Assembly (NCBI GenBank): GCA_965215115.1
Contig: OZ244050.1
Span: 3,782,001 to 3,846,000 of the forward strand
Direction of reading: 5' to 3'
Length of the DNA: 64,000 bases
From: CALDTK01 sp965215115
GTDB lineage: Bacteria > Bacteroidota > Bacteroidia > Chitinophagales > Saprospiraceae
Shown one piece after another: positions 17,817-26,484 of the stretch. Both the position numbers and the translations under genes were made by a program. How positions within the stretch are numbered: the first letter of the stretch is position 1; each line of letters starts with the position of its first letter. Under the pieces are notes generated by a model. The model saw only the letters and a program-made list of their open reading frames with translations, did not search any database and was not told where the DNA came from.

Positions 17817-19196
17817 GTGAAGGCAGGCCTCGAGAGAAAGGACAACTACCGAGCGCTCCTCACCTTGGCCGGGCCGATTGCGCTCTCGCAGATCGCGCAA
17901 ACGTCGATGGGGCTCGTCGACACGCTGATGGTCGGGCGCCTCGGGGCCGTCCCGCTCGCCGCCATCGCCATCGGGGCCACGGTCCACTTTACGATCTTAC
18001 TGTTCGGACTCGGGATGGTGCTCGCCGTCGGACCGCTGGCCTCGCAGGCGCACGGTGCGCAGCGCCCGCGCGATGTCGCGCGCTACACCCGGCAGGGCAT
18101 CTGGCTGGCCACCATGCTCGCGCCCTTCGGCATGGCGATCGAGTACAGCGCCGGCGCCTGGTTTCCGTTGCTGGGGCAAGACCCGGCCGTCGCGACGCTC
18201 GCGGTCGAGTACCTCCGGGCGATCATGTGGAGCCTGTGGCCTTTTTTGCTCTTCGGGGCGCTGCGCTCCTGGCTGGAGTCCGTCGGTAAGCCCATTCCGG
18301 TCACCCTCATCGCGCTGAGTGCCGTGTTGGTCAACGTGGCCGGAAACTATGCCTTCATCCACGGAGCCTTCGGGGCGCCGGCCTTCGGGGCCATCGGCGT
18401 CGGCTACGCTACGACGCTGAGTTTCGTCTACTTGGTCCTCGCACTCGTCGTCTACGCGCAGTCCCGGACGGCCCTGCGGAGCTTCGGCGTCTTCGACCGC
18501 TGGCGCTGGCCGCACCTGTCCTACCTGCGTGAGCTAATCCGCGTCGGGACACCCATGGGGGTCACCTTCGCGATCGAGTCGGGGTTCTTCACCGCGACCG
18601 GCATCCTCGTCGGTACCCTCGGGGCGGTGTCGCTGGCGGCCCACCAGATCGCCCTGCAGCTCGTGTCGTTCTCGTTTATGTTCCCGCTCGCCATCGGACT
18701 GGCGACGACGATCCGCGTCGGGAACCTCGTCGGCGCGGAGCGGCCCGCGACGGCCCGACACGCCGGCTGGCTGGCGATCGCGCTCGGGACTGGCATCATG
18801 ACCGTCTCGGCGACCCTCTACGTCCTGGCGCCGGGGGCTTTAGTAAGCCTGTTCATCGGGGATGCCGTCGGCGCCGAGGCGCGGGCCGTAGGGGTGGTCG
18901 CGGTACAGTTGCTCTTCATCGCCGGGGTGTTCCAGATCTTCGACGGCGCCCAAACGGTTGCAAGCGGGGCGCTCCGTGGCCTGAAGGATACCTTCTGGCC
19001 AATGGTCATCGGGATCGTGAGCTACTGGGTGATCGGTTTGACGAGTAGCTACTTCTTGATGCAGCGCTTCGGCGCCCAGGGCATCTGGACGGGCCTCATC
19101 ATCGGGCTAATCTTCGCCTCGGGCCTGCTGCTGTATCGTTGGCAGCGCCTCAGCCTACGGGTCTCGAGGGCGGAGGGCTTTCGCCAAAACGAGTAG
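17817..19196 (+). CDS. MATE family efflux transporter
   Basis: 459 residues, GTG start supported by the promoter-like element 13 nt upstream. NorM-type multidrug/toxin extrusion protein of the inner membrane, driven by Na+ or H+. Twelve hydrophobic segments in two halves; conserved features include PIALSQIAQTSMGLVDTLMVG at the start of the first half, the matching TPMGVTFAIESGFFTATGI of the second half, AAHQIALQ and FDGAQTVASGALRGLKDT in TM10-11. Substrate unknown. The last residues GFRQNE are encoded by an exact mini-hairpin (19176-19190) directly before the stop codon. Confidence 0.93.
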   Translation: MKAGLERKDNYRALLTLAGPIALSQIAQTSMGLVDTLMVGRLGAVPLAAIAIGATVHFTILLFGLGMVLAVGPLASQAHGAQRPRDVARYTRQGIWLATMLAPFGMAIEYSAGAWFPLLGQDPAVATLAVEYLRAIMWSLWPFLLFGALRSWLESVGKPIPVTLIALSAVLVNVAGNYAFIHGAFGAPAFGAIGVGYATTLSFVYLVLALVVYAQSRTALRSFGVFDRWRWPHLSYLRELIRVGTPMGVTFAIESGFFTATGILVGTLGAVSLAAHQIALQLVSFSFMFPLAIGLATTIRVGNLVGAERPATARHAGWLAIALGTGIMTVSATLYVLAPGALVSLFIGDAVGAEARAVGVVAVQLLFIAGVFQIFDGAQTVASGALRGLKDTFWPMVIGIVSYWVIGLTSSYFLMQRFGAQGIWTGLIIGLIFASGLLLYRWQRLSLRVSRAEGFRQNE

Positions 19197-19240
19197 TCCC
19201 CGCGGTTGTACTGAATGCGGGCGTTTGCTTCGAGCGGTAG

Positions 19241-19753
19241 TTAGGCGACCTCGGCATTGAGCACCTTACGGCTCAGGGTCTGACCGGCCTGAAACAAGTC
19301 GGTCAGCAGGCTCTCGATAGCGTAGTGGCTCTCGGTCATTTCCCCGAGCACGGCTACGCTCCCGAAGTCCCGGTCGCGCGTCGCCATCTGGAGGGTCTGC
19401 TCGGCGCGGTCGTGGAGGCGCATCAGGTCGCGGTGGAGTTGCTGCAGCTGCCGCGCGGCCGTCGAGAGGCTCGGGGTTAGGTCGGGGGCCGAGATAAACG
19501 GGATCCGGACCACGGCGCGCCCGCGGGCGGTGATGTGGCGCGACAGGGCCGCCCGGGCGTGAGCGTACTGGCGGCGCGACTGCGAGACCTGCTCCGAGCT
19601 GACGCCCGTGAAGGTGCGCAGGTACTTAATGAGCCAGGCGTCGAGCCGGTAGGAGAGTTGCTCCTCGGCCTGCCACAGGTCCTGGAGCCGGGAGGTGGTT
19701 TGGGGGCCGGGTCCGAGCACGGCCGTAGTTTCGATATGATGATTTGCTTGCAT
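19241..19753 (-). CDS. hypothetical all-alpha protein
   Basis: 170 residues, not recognised. Predicted mostly helical with several heptad-like stretches (LQDLWQAEEQLSYRLDAWLIKYL, AARQLQQLHRDLMRLHDRAEQTL, EMTESHYAIESLLTDLF); no signal peptide, membrane segment or Cys. The helical content and His/Glu residues recall ferritin-like or hemerythrin-like bundles, but no metal-binding motif is convincing. Codon use and GC match the core genome, so it is probably a real gene. It stands alone between the MATE gene (convergent) and a repeat-rich gap. Confidence 0.6.
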   Translation of the reverse strand: MQANHHIETTAVLGPGPQTTSRLQDLWQAEEQLSYRLDAWLIKYLRTFTGVSSEQVSQSRRQYAHARAALSRHITARGRAVVRIPFISAPDLTPSLSTAARQLQQLHRDLMRLHDRAEQTLQMATRDRDFGSVAVLGEMTESHYAIESLLTDLFQAGQTLSRKVLNAEVA

Positions 19754-19834
19754 GTCTTACGCTATAGCAGCTTTAATGCCAAACGGGCGCGAACGTTTGG
19801 TTAGGAGCCTCAAAATCGCTGGATGTAGGTATGG

Positions 19835-19932
19835 CGCGCGGGGCTAGATGGGCGCGGGGCTAGAGGGGCGCGGGGCTAGGTGGGCGCGGTGCTAGTTGGG
19901 CGCGGTGCTAGTTGGGCGCGGTGCTAGAGTGG
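19835..19932. repeat. 16-17-bp tandem repeat GGGCGCGGTGCTAGTT
   Basis: About six units of GGGCGCGG(G/T)GCTAG followed by 2-4 variable bases. Related single units (GGGCGCTCCGCTAGAG, GGGCGCTACGCTAGGT) continue to 20094, separated by GTCATTGCGAG blocks. Confidence 0.85.
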
Positions 19933-19933
19933 C

Positions 19934-20068
19934 AGTCATTGCGAGCCGCGAGCTTGCGAGCTGGCGTGGCAATCTCCGACTGGGCGCTCCGCTAGAGGGT
20001 AGTCATCGCGAGAGGCACGGTCATTGCGAGGCGCGGATCTAGCGTGGCTTTCGAAGCTGGCGAGGCAA
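19934..20068. repeat. GTCATTGCGAG-type palindromic elements
   Basis: GTCATTGCGAGCCGCGAGC...GGCGTGGCAATCTCC (19935-19980) and a second, diverged GTCATTGCGAGGCG...GGCGAGGCAAATT (20021-20072). Sequences of the form TCATTGCGAG...GCAATCT are a widespread class of dispersed bacterial palindromes; here two copies lie among the tandem repeats in the gap before the flippase gene. Confidence 0.6.
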
Positions 20069-20128
20069 ATTTTAGGTGGGCGCTACGCTAGGTGGGCGGC
20101 ACCTTCGGAAAAACCTGAATACCCAAGA

Positions 20129-21667
20129 TCACACCCCCACGCCTAGCCTAGCGAGCCCCGCCCGCATCAGTCCTTTGAGCTCGTCGCTGGGCGGGCGCCA
20201 CCACGTGTACCCCGCCAGCAGCACCGTCACCAGTCCCCCGCGGTAGGCGATATCGAGCCACCACCATCCGCTGGGGGGCAGTACGTACACCCCGACCGTG
20301 ACGAGCGACAGGATAGCGGCGATCTCGTACGTCGTTTTGCCGAAAGGCCACAACCCAAACTGCGAACTCGAGAAGGCGATACACGCGAGGTTGAAGAGCG
20401 TCATCGAGAGCAGGGTCGCCGCGGCGGCGCCGGTGATGCCGTAGCGTGGGATGAGCCAGACGTTAAAAATAATGTTGAAGCCCGCCAGGACAATCAGGGA
20501 AAGCAGGTTAAACCAATACTTCGGGGAGTAGCTGATGATCTGTTCGTTGATGCTCGTGGCCGCGTCGAACACCCTGCCGAGGCCCAACAGCAGCACTACC
20601 GCGAACGCACCCGCGAGCACCTCCCCGTTGCTCGCCACCTCGACCAAAGCCGGGAAGCACACGACGATACCGGAGAAGATGTACCCGCAGATCAGGAGCA
20701 TGTTGTCGCTAGACTTACGGTAGAGGCCCTGGAGCTCATCCTCTCGGGAATCCTCGACACCTGTAGCAGCCTCATCCGGACGTGGCTCTATCAGCTTGCG
20801 CCGCCGGGCCCAGGCCTCGTTGACGAGTGGGGACATCACGCTGCGCAGGTTGCCGTAAGGCTTCGAGATGACCTCCGAGACGAACATCGCGAGGGAGTAC
20901 TGCCCCACGGCGGCGAAGTCGAGGTACGCGCCCACCATGAGCACGTCGATCCGGAAGGCAAGCGAGGCACTCAGTACCCCGGCGATGCCGTAGCCCGCAT
21001 ACCCGGCCATCTCCTTGCGCAACGCCCACAGGCTGGCGTCCACCTTGCGTAGGCGCAGCTGTCCCAGCGCCCAGATATAAGCGACCATGCCCAGCAGGAT
21101 CAGGCCGTAGTGCACGAGCGTCCCGTACACCACGCCGGCCTCCGGGAGCAAACCCGCCACCGCGAGCCAGATTAGAATAGGGAGCGTAATCTTGATCGAA
21201 AACTGCTCGAGGATCGCCGGCACTACGATGCGCCGAAAATTGCTCGTGTACTGCGCCAGGATCCTTGCGTAGGCAATGAACAGCACGAGGAGCGGCAACC
21301 ACCGGACGTAAGGCTCGGCCGCGGCGCTCGCCCCGGAGAGGACACTTTCGATGAGCCAATCGTCCGCTAGGGGCCATATACCGAAGAGTACGAGCAGCCC
21401 GGCGGAGGTGACCCCCAACACGAGCGTGAGCAGCCCGCGCTCGCTGGCGTCGGGGTCCCGGAATGGCGCGTAGTAGCGTACCGCGAGGGCGTAGCTACCC
21501 AGCATGGCCAGGGGCGCAATCGTCGCGGCGGCGGTAATGAGCCACTGGATCATCCCGTAGAGCTCCAGTGCGCGCGTGTAGACAAACAGGTACGACACGA
21601 TGCCCACCAGCACCCCCACGTACGTGACGATGGTGCTTTTGAGTCCCTGCCGGATGACTACGCCCAT
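20129..21667 (-). CDS. polysaccharide flippase (Wzx/MurJ-like, MOP superfamily)
   Basis: 512 residues with about 14 hydrophobic segments and no signal peptide. The start MGVVIRQGLKSTIVTYVGVLVGIVSYLFVYTR has the amphipathic entry and first TM helix typical of Wzx lipid-linked oligosaccharide flippases; GNLRSVMSPLVNEAW and the RYGITGAAAATLLS block also fit. Expected to move undecaprenyl- or similar lipid-linked glycans across the inner membrane. A soluble acidic insertion (RRKLIEPRPDEAATGVEDSREDE) is unusual. Last gene of a minus-strand cluster with the CmcI-like methyltransferase, glycosyltransferase and YfhO-like gene. Contains mini-hairpin 20334-20348 (FGKTT). Confidence 0.85.
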   Translation of the reverse strand: MGVVIRQGLKSTIVTYVGVLVGIVSYLFVYTRALELYGMIQWLITAAATIAPLAMLGSYALAVRYYAPFRDPDASERGLLTLVLGVTSAGLLVLFGIWPLADDWLIESVLSGASAAAEPYVRWLPLLVLFIAYARILAQYTSNFRRIVVPAILEQFSIKITLPILIWLAVAGLLPEAGVVYGTLVHYGLILLGMVAYIWALGQLRLRKVDASLWALRKEMAGYAGYGIAGVLSASLAFRIDVLMVGAYLDFAAVGQYSLAMFVSEVISKPYGNLRSVMSPLVNEAWARRRKLIEPRPDEAATGVEDSREDELQGLYRKSSDNMLLICGYIFSGIVVCFPALVEVASNGEVLAGAFAVVLLLGLGRVFDAATSINEQIISYSPKYWFNLLSLIVLAGFNIIFNVWLIPRYGITGAAAATLLSMTLFNLACIAFSSSQFGLWPFGKTTYEIAAILSLVTVGVYVLPPSGWWWLDIAYRGGLVTVLLAGYTWWRPPSDELKGLMRAGLARLGVGV

Positions 21668-21676
21668 GGCTCGACC

Positions 21677-22477
21677 TTACTTCCAGACGAAAGACCCGAG
21701 GCGGAAGAACCGTAGGACCTTATTGATGGCGTACACGCCTCGGTACTTCAGGCCCTCAACGATGCGCGCCGCCCCGACGACGGGCACCTCGTGCGAGAAG
21801 CTGGCCTTACCCGTGGCCATGGTCGCGGGCGCCCCGCGGGGTCGTTTCTCGATGACGACGATGGAGTCGTAGAAATGGACAGAGTCGACGGAGGTAGTGA
21901 ACTCGTCGACGACGAGGCTCGACTGCTCGGAGTGGAACGCGTTGAGCTGGTCGACGAGGCGCTTGCTGTACTCGATGAAGGTGTTGCGCCGCCGGTGGCC
22001 GCCCCCGAACTTCAGCCAGTAGCTCGTGTGGGTATCCTCGCACAGGTATACCCCATCCGACTTGATGTAGTCGAACAGGACCTCGTAGCTCACGATCTGC
22101 TGGCGCATCGTGTGGCCGCCGTCGTCGAGGATGATGTCGGGCGGGGGCATCCGGCTGCGGACCTCGGCGAGGAACTTGCGGTCGCTCTGCGAACCGATGA
22201 AAATCTCGACGCCGTCCTCTTCGAACTGCTTACAGCGTGGGTCTATATCGACCGCGTATATCCTCGCGTCCGCCCCGAAGTACTCCTTCCACATCCGGAG
22301 GCTTCCGCCCTGCGACACTCCGATCTCGAGCATGACGACCGGGCGTCCGCGAAAGCGGCTGAAGTGGCGTTCGTACACGTCGAAGTAGTGCAACCACTTA
22401 TTAATCAGCCGATCATCGTTTTGACGGAAGTAAACCTCCAGATCACTCCGTTCGGGGCGTGATGGTAATGTAGACAT
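21677..22477 (-). CDS. CmcI-like SAM methyltransferase
   Basis: 266 residues. Methyltransferase motif I MLEIGVSQGGSLRMWKEYFG, then IYAVDIDPRCKQFE, and the diagnostic acidic block PDIILDDGGHTMRQQ followed by CEDTHTSYWLKFGGG: the pattern of the cephalosporin hydroxylase/macrocin-O-methyltransferase-like family, common in O-antigen and exopolysaccharide clusters. Probably methylates a sugar. It is separated by 9 bases from the flippase downstream and 1 base from the glycosyltransferase upstream, so one transcript is likely. Confidence 0.82.
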   Translation of the reverse strand: MSTLPSRPERSDLEVYFRQNDDRLINKWLHYFDVYERHFSRFRGRPVVMLEIGVSQGGSLRMWKEYFGADARIYAVDIDPRCKQFEEDGVEIFIGSQSDRKFLAEVRSRMPPPDIILDDGGHTMRQQIVSYEVLFDYIKSDGVYLCEDTHTSYWLKFGGGHRRRNTFIEYSKRLVDQLNAFHSEQSSLVVDEFTTSVDSVHFYDSIVVIEKRPRGAPATMATGKASFSHEVPVVGAARIVEGLKYRGVYAINKVLRFFRLGSFVWK

Positions 22478-22478
22478 G

Positions 22479-23843
22479 CTAAGCGTTTAATTGATCCAAC
22501 ACCCCCCCGAGCCGCCCCGCCACCGCCCGCCGCTCGTACCCCCTAATCACCGCCCCCGCAAAGGCGTGCGGGCTTTCGCCAAAACTACCGCCGTAAATCC
22601 GCACGATCGCGTCGCGCGCACCGTCGACGTCGCCCGGCAGCACCGTCAGCCCGGCGTGCGCGGCGTCGAGGATCCGGGTGTTGTCCGCGTCGAAAGGACC
22701 GACGTGGAGGATGGGGCGCCGGGCCGCGAGGTACTCGAACAGCTTCCCGTTGATCTGGCTGCGGGCGTTGTGGCTCAGGTTGGGACACAGCAAAAACATC
22801 GACGCGCGCCGGTAGTGCGCCATCAGCTCCCCGTGCGGCACCCACGGCGTCACGGTGTAGCGGGCCCGCAGTGCGGGGTGCGTCTCGATGTCCGCGACGA
22901 CGTACTCGTCGACCGTGCCGACGAGGCGGAGGTCGAGCCTTTCGGCAAAACGCCCGTCCTCGGCGCACAGCTCGGCCAAAGCCTTCCACACCGCACCCGG
23001 GTTGCGGTTTGCGCTCAGCAGACCCGTGTGGTAGACGGCGAACGCCTCATCGTCGCTCCCTACGTGTCGACTTTGCCCCCGCGTATCTTCGATTTCGTCA
23101 AAACCCGCACTTTCGTCAAAACCCGCGAAGTCCGCCGCGTCGTAGCCGTTGGTGACGCAGACGTACTTGCCGCGATCGAAGGCCTCGAGGTGCTCCGGCA
23201 TGCTCGGGCTCGTGCCGAGCACCACGTCGGCCGCCCGCAGGCACGCGCGTTCGTAGCGCCGGTTTTTCTCGCGCGCCCGTTTGCCGGGATTGAAGGCCAG
23301 GTGCACGTCGAACTGCGACCACGGGTCGCGCACGTCCACCACCCAGGGCAGCTCTGGCAGTGCGCGTTTTAGCGAAAGCCCAATCAGGTGCACGCTGTGC
23401 GGTGGCCCCGTAGTGACGAGCACATCGACGGGATGCGCCGCGAGGTAAGCCTCCAGCGAGCGCGCCGTCGGCCGGACCCACCAAACCCGTGGGTCGGGGA
23501 CGAAGAAGTTGGCGCGCACCCAGTTGGCGAAACGCTTCATCAGCCCCGGCGATCCGCCGCCCGCTTGGCCGCCGCCGCCGGCCTTCACGTCCCCCGGCCC
23601 GGCCCCCGTCAGGCGGCGGTAGGCGGCGTAAGGCTCGCGGATGGGGTAGCGAAGGACCTCCACCCCCGCGCCGACCTCGGACATCAGACTCTCGTCAATT
23701 ACCGGGTAGTCCGCGCCCTCCGGGGCCACCACCACGGGCTGCCACCCGAACTCCGGGAGGTACTTCGCGAACTTCAGCCAGCGCTGCACCCCGGAGCCAC
23801 CGCTCGGGGGCCAGTAGTACGTGATGATCAGGACGCGCTTCAA
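22479..23843 (-). CDS. glycosyltransferase family 4-like
   Basis: 454 residues. The N-terminus LKRVLIITYYWPPSGGSGVQRWLKF is typical of WbuB/FemA-adjacent GT4-type enzymes with a glycine-rich nucleotide loop; the C-terminal half holds VYHTGLLSANRNPG, TPWVPHGELMAHYRRASMFLL and LFEYLAARRPILHVG. Start is TTG at 23843, which overlaps the YfhO-like stop (TTGA); no ATG or GTG fits better. Transfers a sugar to a surface glycan or lipid acceptor. Contains several mini-hairpins: 22571-22585 (exact, GGSFGES), 22937-22951 (FAERL), 23366-23380 (A-type), and two poor copies near 23088 and 23110 that encode a low-complexity AGFDESAGFDE insertion. Confidence 0.85.
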   Translation of the reverse strand: MKRVLIITYYWPPSGGSGVQRWLKFAKYLPEFGWQPVVVAPEGADYPVIDESLMSEVGAGVEVLRYPIREPYAAYRRLTGAGPGDVKAGGGGQAGGGSPGLMKRFANWVRANFFVPDPRVWWVRPTARSLEAYLAAHPVDVLVTTGPPHSVHLIGLSLKRALPELPWVVDVRDPWSQFDVHLAFNPGKRAREKNRRYERACLRAADVVLGTSPSMPEHLEAFDRGKYVCVTNGYDAADFAGFDESAGFDEIEDTRGQSRHVGSDDEAFAVYHTGLLSANRNPGAVWKALAELCAEDGRFAERLDLRLVGTVDEYVVADIETHPALRARYTVTPWVPHGELMAHYRRASMFLLCPNLSHNARSQINGKLFEYLAARRPILHVGPFDADNTRILDAAHAGLTVLPGDVDGARDAIVRIYGGSFGESPHAFAGAVIRGYERRAVAGRLGGVLDQLNA

Positions 23844-26392
23844 ACCGTCTTCGGGCTCTTCTCCACGCGGATCACGGCGGGCTCGCCGGCGGGCGCGTTT
23901 TGCCGAAAGGCGAAGTACAGTCCCACCAGCCCCAGCACGACGATAAGCCCGCTGGCCACGTAGCTGATCGTCTCCCCGCGGTAGAAACTCGCCGGCTCGA
24001 ACGCCATCACGAGCTCGTGCTGCCCCGCCGGGACCACCACGGCGCGGAGGGCGTAGTTGGCGCGAATGAGTTCGGCCGGCTGCCCGTCGACGGTCACGCT
24101 CCAACCCTTGTCCGGTCCGTACCACACCTCCGAGAAGACCGCCAGCTGCTCGGCGGGACTGTCCGAGGCGTAGGTGAGCCTGTCGGGCGCGTAGGACGTG
24201 AGCCGGATGCTGCCCTCCCCCGTGAAGCCGGACCCCGGGAGTCGCCCGCGGAACTCCTCGTGCACCAGGGCCACGCTGTCGGTAGCGAGCCCCGTGAGGC
24301 CCGCGAGTTCTGCATTGGCGTCCGGTACGAAGCGCACCTCTTTGACGAACCACGCATTCCCGAGGGCCTCGGGGTTGGTCTGCACCTGTTCCTGGCCCGG
24401 CTCCCCGTTGATGACGTACTTGGTGTTCAGCATGTTGAGCACCCCCATGTTGCCCTGGCTGATGTGCCGTTCGATGAGGTCCTGCGCGCGCTGGAGTTTC
24501 GCGGCGTGGTAGCCGCCGATGGTCTTGTGGAAGTAGCTCGGGGAGGCACTATTGAAGGTGTTGACCGTGAGGTCGTACACGCGGTAGTGCGGGTCGGGGT
24601 CCTGCAAAATCTGCTGGTCGACAGGCCGCGGGGCGTGCGCGGCCTCGGCGTCGCGTTTGCTCTGCCAGGCGTCCTTCCCGAGGTAGTCGCGACTCACGCC
24701 CCAGACATCGGCGACGGCCAGGACGCCCACGCCGGCGATGAGGATGGCCGCGGACAGTTTTCGCGAAAGCCACAACCACAGCAGTACGGCTGTCGCCAAA
24801 ACGAAGCCCAGACTCCGGTACGCCGACCCGCGCAGTAAATCAATGCGCTCGGCCCGCACGGCGTCCATCGGGAACTGCGCCTGTTGCATCTGCGCGTCGC
24901 TCCCGCCGGCGAGGTCCATGAAGCTCGGCCCCACCAGCGCCACGAGCAGTAGCAACCCCGCCGCGATGCCCGTGCCGACGTAGAAAGAACGCAGCGTGAC
25001 GCGCTCCTCGACGATGACGGCGTGGCCGGGCGTGGCCGGGGTCCTGCCGGTGGCCACCGCGCTCGCGGCGTCCCTCGCCCTCAGTGCCTGGCACAGCGCC
25101 GCGAAGGCCCCCGCCGCCACCAGCACGGCCGTCACGCTCGTGGCCGAACTCGGGGCCCGGAAGTTGTTGAAGTAGGGCACGAGGTCGAAGAGCGGCTGGT
25201 TGAGCCACGCCGCGTGACGCCCCATGCTGATGAGCAGCGTGAGCAACACGGACGCCCCGAGGAAGTAGCGCCACCCGGGCCGCAACCAGAACATCGCGAG
25301 GATGAACAGGTACACCAGCACCGCCCCGAAGTACACCGGCCCGCTCGTAAACGGCAGCGCCCCGTGGTAGAGCGGTAGCGTAAAGTCGGGCGGCAGTTGA
25401 TTGCCGGTAGCGCGGACGGCCTTGCTGAACGGACCGTCCCGGTCGACCGCCGTCGCGCCGCCGCCCCCGGCCACCCCCGGCACGAAGCCCGCCAGCACGT
25501 CGGTCGCGCCGTTGCTCCACTGCATCGCGTACTCCCACTCCAGGCCCTTCACCTGCGAGGAGCTCGTCACCGCCGCCCCGGCCTCCTGCGCGAGGATCGG
25601 CTCGCCGCGCATCGTGTCCCGTCCGTACTCTAGCGTAGTCGAGATCTTCGAGTACGAGGCCCCGACCGCCAGCACCGCGCACGCCAGCGAGATGCCGAGC
25701 GCCGTACCCCAGCGCGCCACCCGCCCCGAGCCGAGGTCATCGATTAGGCGAAAGACCACGAAGACCCCGCAGGCCGCCGCGAGGTAGTAGGTCATCTGCG
25801 GGTGGTTGGCCCCGATGTTGAGCCCGAGCGCCACCGCGAACAGCCCCGCGCCCACGATGTAGCGCCCGCGGAACAGCAAAATGAGACCCGCGAGCGTCGG
25901 CGCCATGAAGGCGATCGCGCGGACCTTCGTCATGTGCCCGGCCTCGAAGAGCGTCATGTGGTTCGACCCGAGCCCGAACGCGATCGCCCCGATCATCGAC
26001 AACCACACGCCGACCCCCATCACGCGCAACAGCACGAAGAGCCCGAGCATGATGGTGAAGAAGTACCCGATCGGCCGCTGGATGCCGAGGTTGAGCACCT
26101 TCTCTACGTGCTGGAGGAGGTTGCCTTTCTCCGGCGCGTAGATCTGGTACGCTGGCATGCCCCCGAACATCGAATTGGTCCACAGGCTCCGCTTCCCGGT
26201 CGCGGCCTCGTAGTCGAGGAGTTCTTTGGTCATGCCCTGGTTCTGGACCGTGTCCGAGCTCAGGATCACCCGTCCAGTGAGTTGCGGCGCGAAGTAGGCC
26301 GCGCAGGCGACCAGCATCACGAGTACGGCGAGCGCCGTGGGCCAGGTGCGCTGGAGGAGTGGGGTAGGGGACGGGGTGATCGTAGTCGGCAT
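23840..26392 (-). CDS. YfhO-like multi-spanning membrane protein
   Basis: 850 residues from ATG 26392. About 13 hydrophobic helices followed by a C-terminal periplasmic region (ELVMAFEPASFYRGETISYVASGLIVVLG as the last TM). The early luminal loop SSDTVQNQGMTKELLDYEAATGKRSLWTN...GGMPAYQ and PFFNNFRAPSSATSV-like block are characteristic of Bacteroidota YfhO proteins, related in fold to GT-C enzymes; in Firmicutes YfhO glycosylates lipoteichoic acid. Here a lipid-linked-sugar transferase is inferred. First gene of the cluster. Copies of the motif at 23897-23911 (C-terminal tail FAFRQN), 24757-24771 and 24788-24802. Confidence 0.85.
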   Translation of the reverse strand: MPTTITPSPTPLLQRTWPTALAVLVMLVACAAYFAPQLTGRVILSSDTVQNQGMTKELLDYEAATGKRSLWTNSMFGGMPAYQIYAPEKGNLLQHVEKVLNLGIQRPIGYFFTIMLGLFVLLRVMGVGVWLSMIGAIAFGLGSNHMTLFEAGHMTKVRAIAFMAPTLAGLILLFRGRYIVGAGLFAVALGLNIGANHPQMTYYLAAACGVFVVFRLIDDLGSGRVARWGTALGISLACAVLAVGASYSKISTTLEYGRDTMRGEPILAQEAGAAVTSSSQVKGLEWEYAMQWSNGATDVLAGFVPGVAGGGGATAVDRDGPFSKAVRATGNQLPPDFTLPLYHGALPFTSGPVYFGAVLVYLFILAMFWLRPGWRYFLGASVLLTLLISMGRHAAWLNQPLFDLVPYFNNFRAPSSATSVTAVLVAAGAFAALCQALRARDAASAVATGRTPATPGHAVIVEERVTLRSFYVGTGIAAGLLLLVALVGPSFMDLAGGSDAQMQQAQFPMDAVRAERIDLLRGSAYRSLGFVLATAVLLWLWLSRKLSAAILIAGVGVLAVADVWGVSRDYLGKDAWQSKRDAEAAHAPRPVDQQILQDPDPHYRVYDLTVNTFNSASPSYFHKTIGGYHAAKLQRAQDLIERHISQGNMGVLNMLNTKYVINGEPGQEQVQTNPEALGNAWFVKEVRFVPDANAELAGLTGLATDSVALVHEEFRGRLPGSGFTGEGSIRLTSYAPDRLTYASDSPAEQLAVFSEVWYGPDKGWSVTVDGQPAELIRANYALRAVVVPAGQHELVMAFEPASFYRGETISYVASGLIVVLGLVGLYFAFRQNAPAGEPAVIRVEKSPKTV
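24757..24802. repeat. inverted pair of imperfect mini-hairpins
   Basis: GTTTTCGCGAAAGCC (24757-24771, two-pair stem) and the complement of GTTTTGGCGACAGCC (24788-24802, loop GACA) face each other across 16 bases in the YfhO-like gene. Confidence 0.65.
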
Positions 26393-26484
26393 AGCGGAGC
26401 GCCGCGGCGAGCGCGGGGGGGGGTGTCGGTAACGGGCCGCAAAGAAACGAGAATCGCCCCGAGGTGCCGCGCGCAATGCGGGGC

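Noticed and set aside
19835..19932. Possible CRISPR array
   Set aside because: Units of 16-17 bases are joined by only 2-4 variable bases; there are no spacers and no cas genes.
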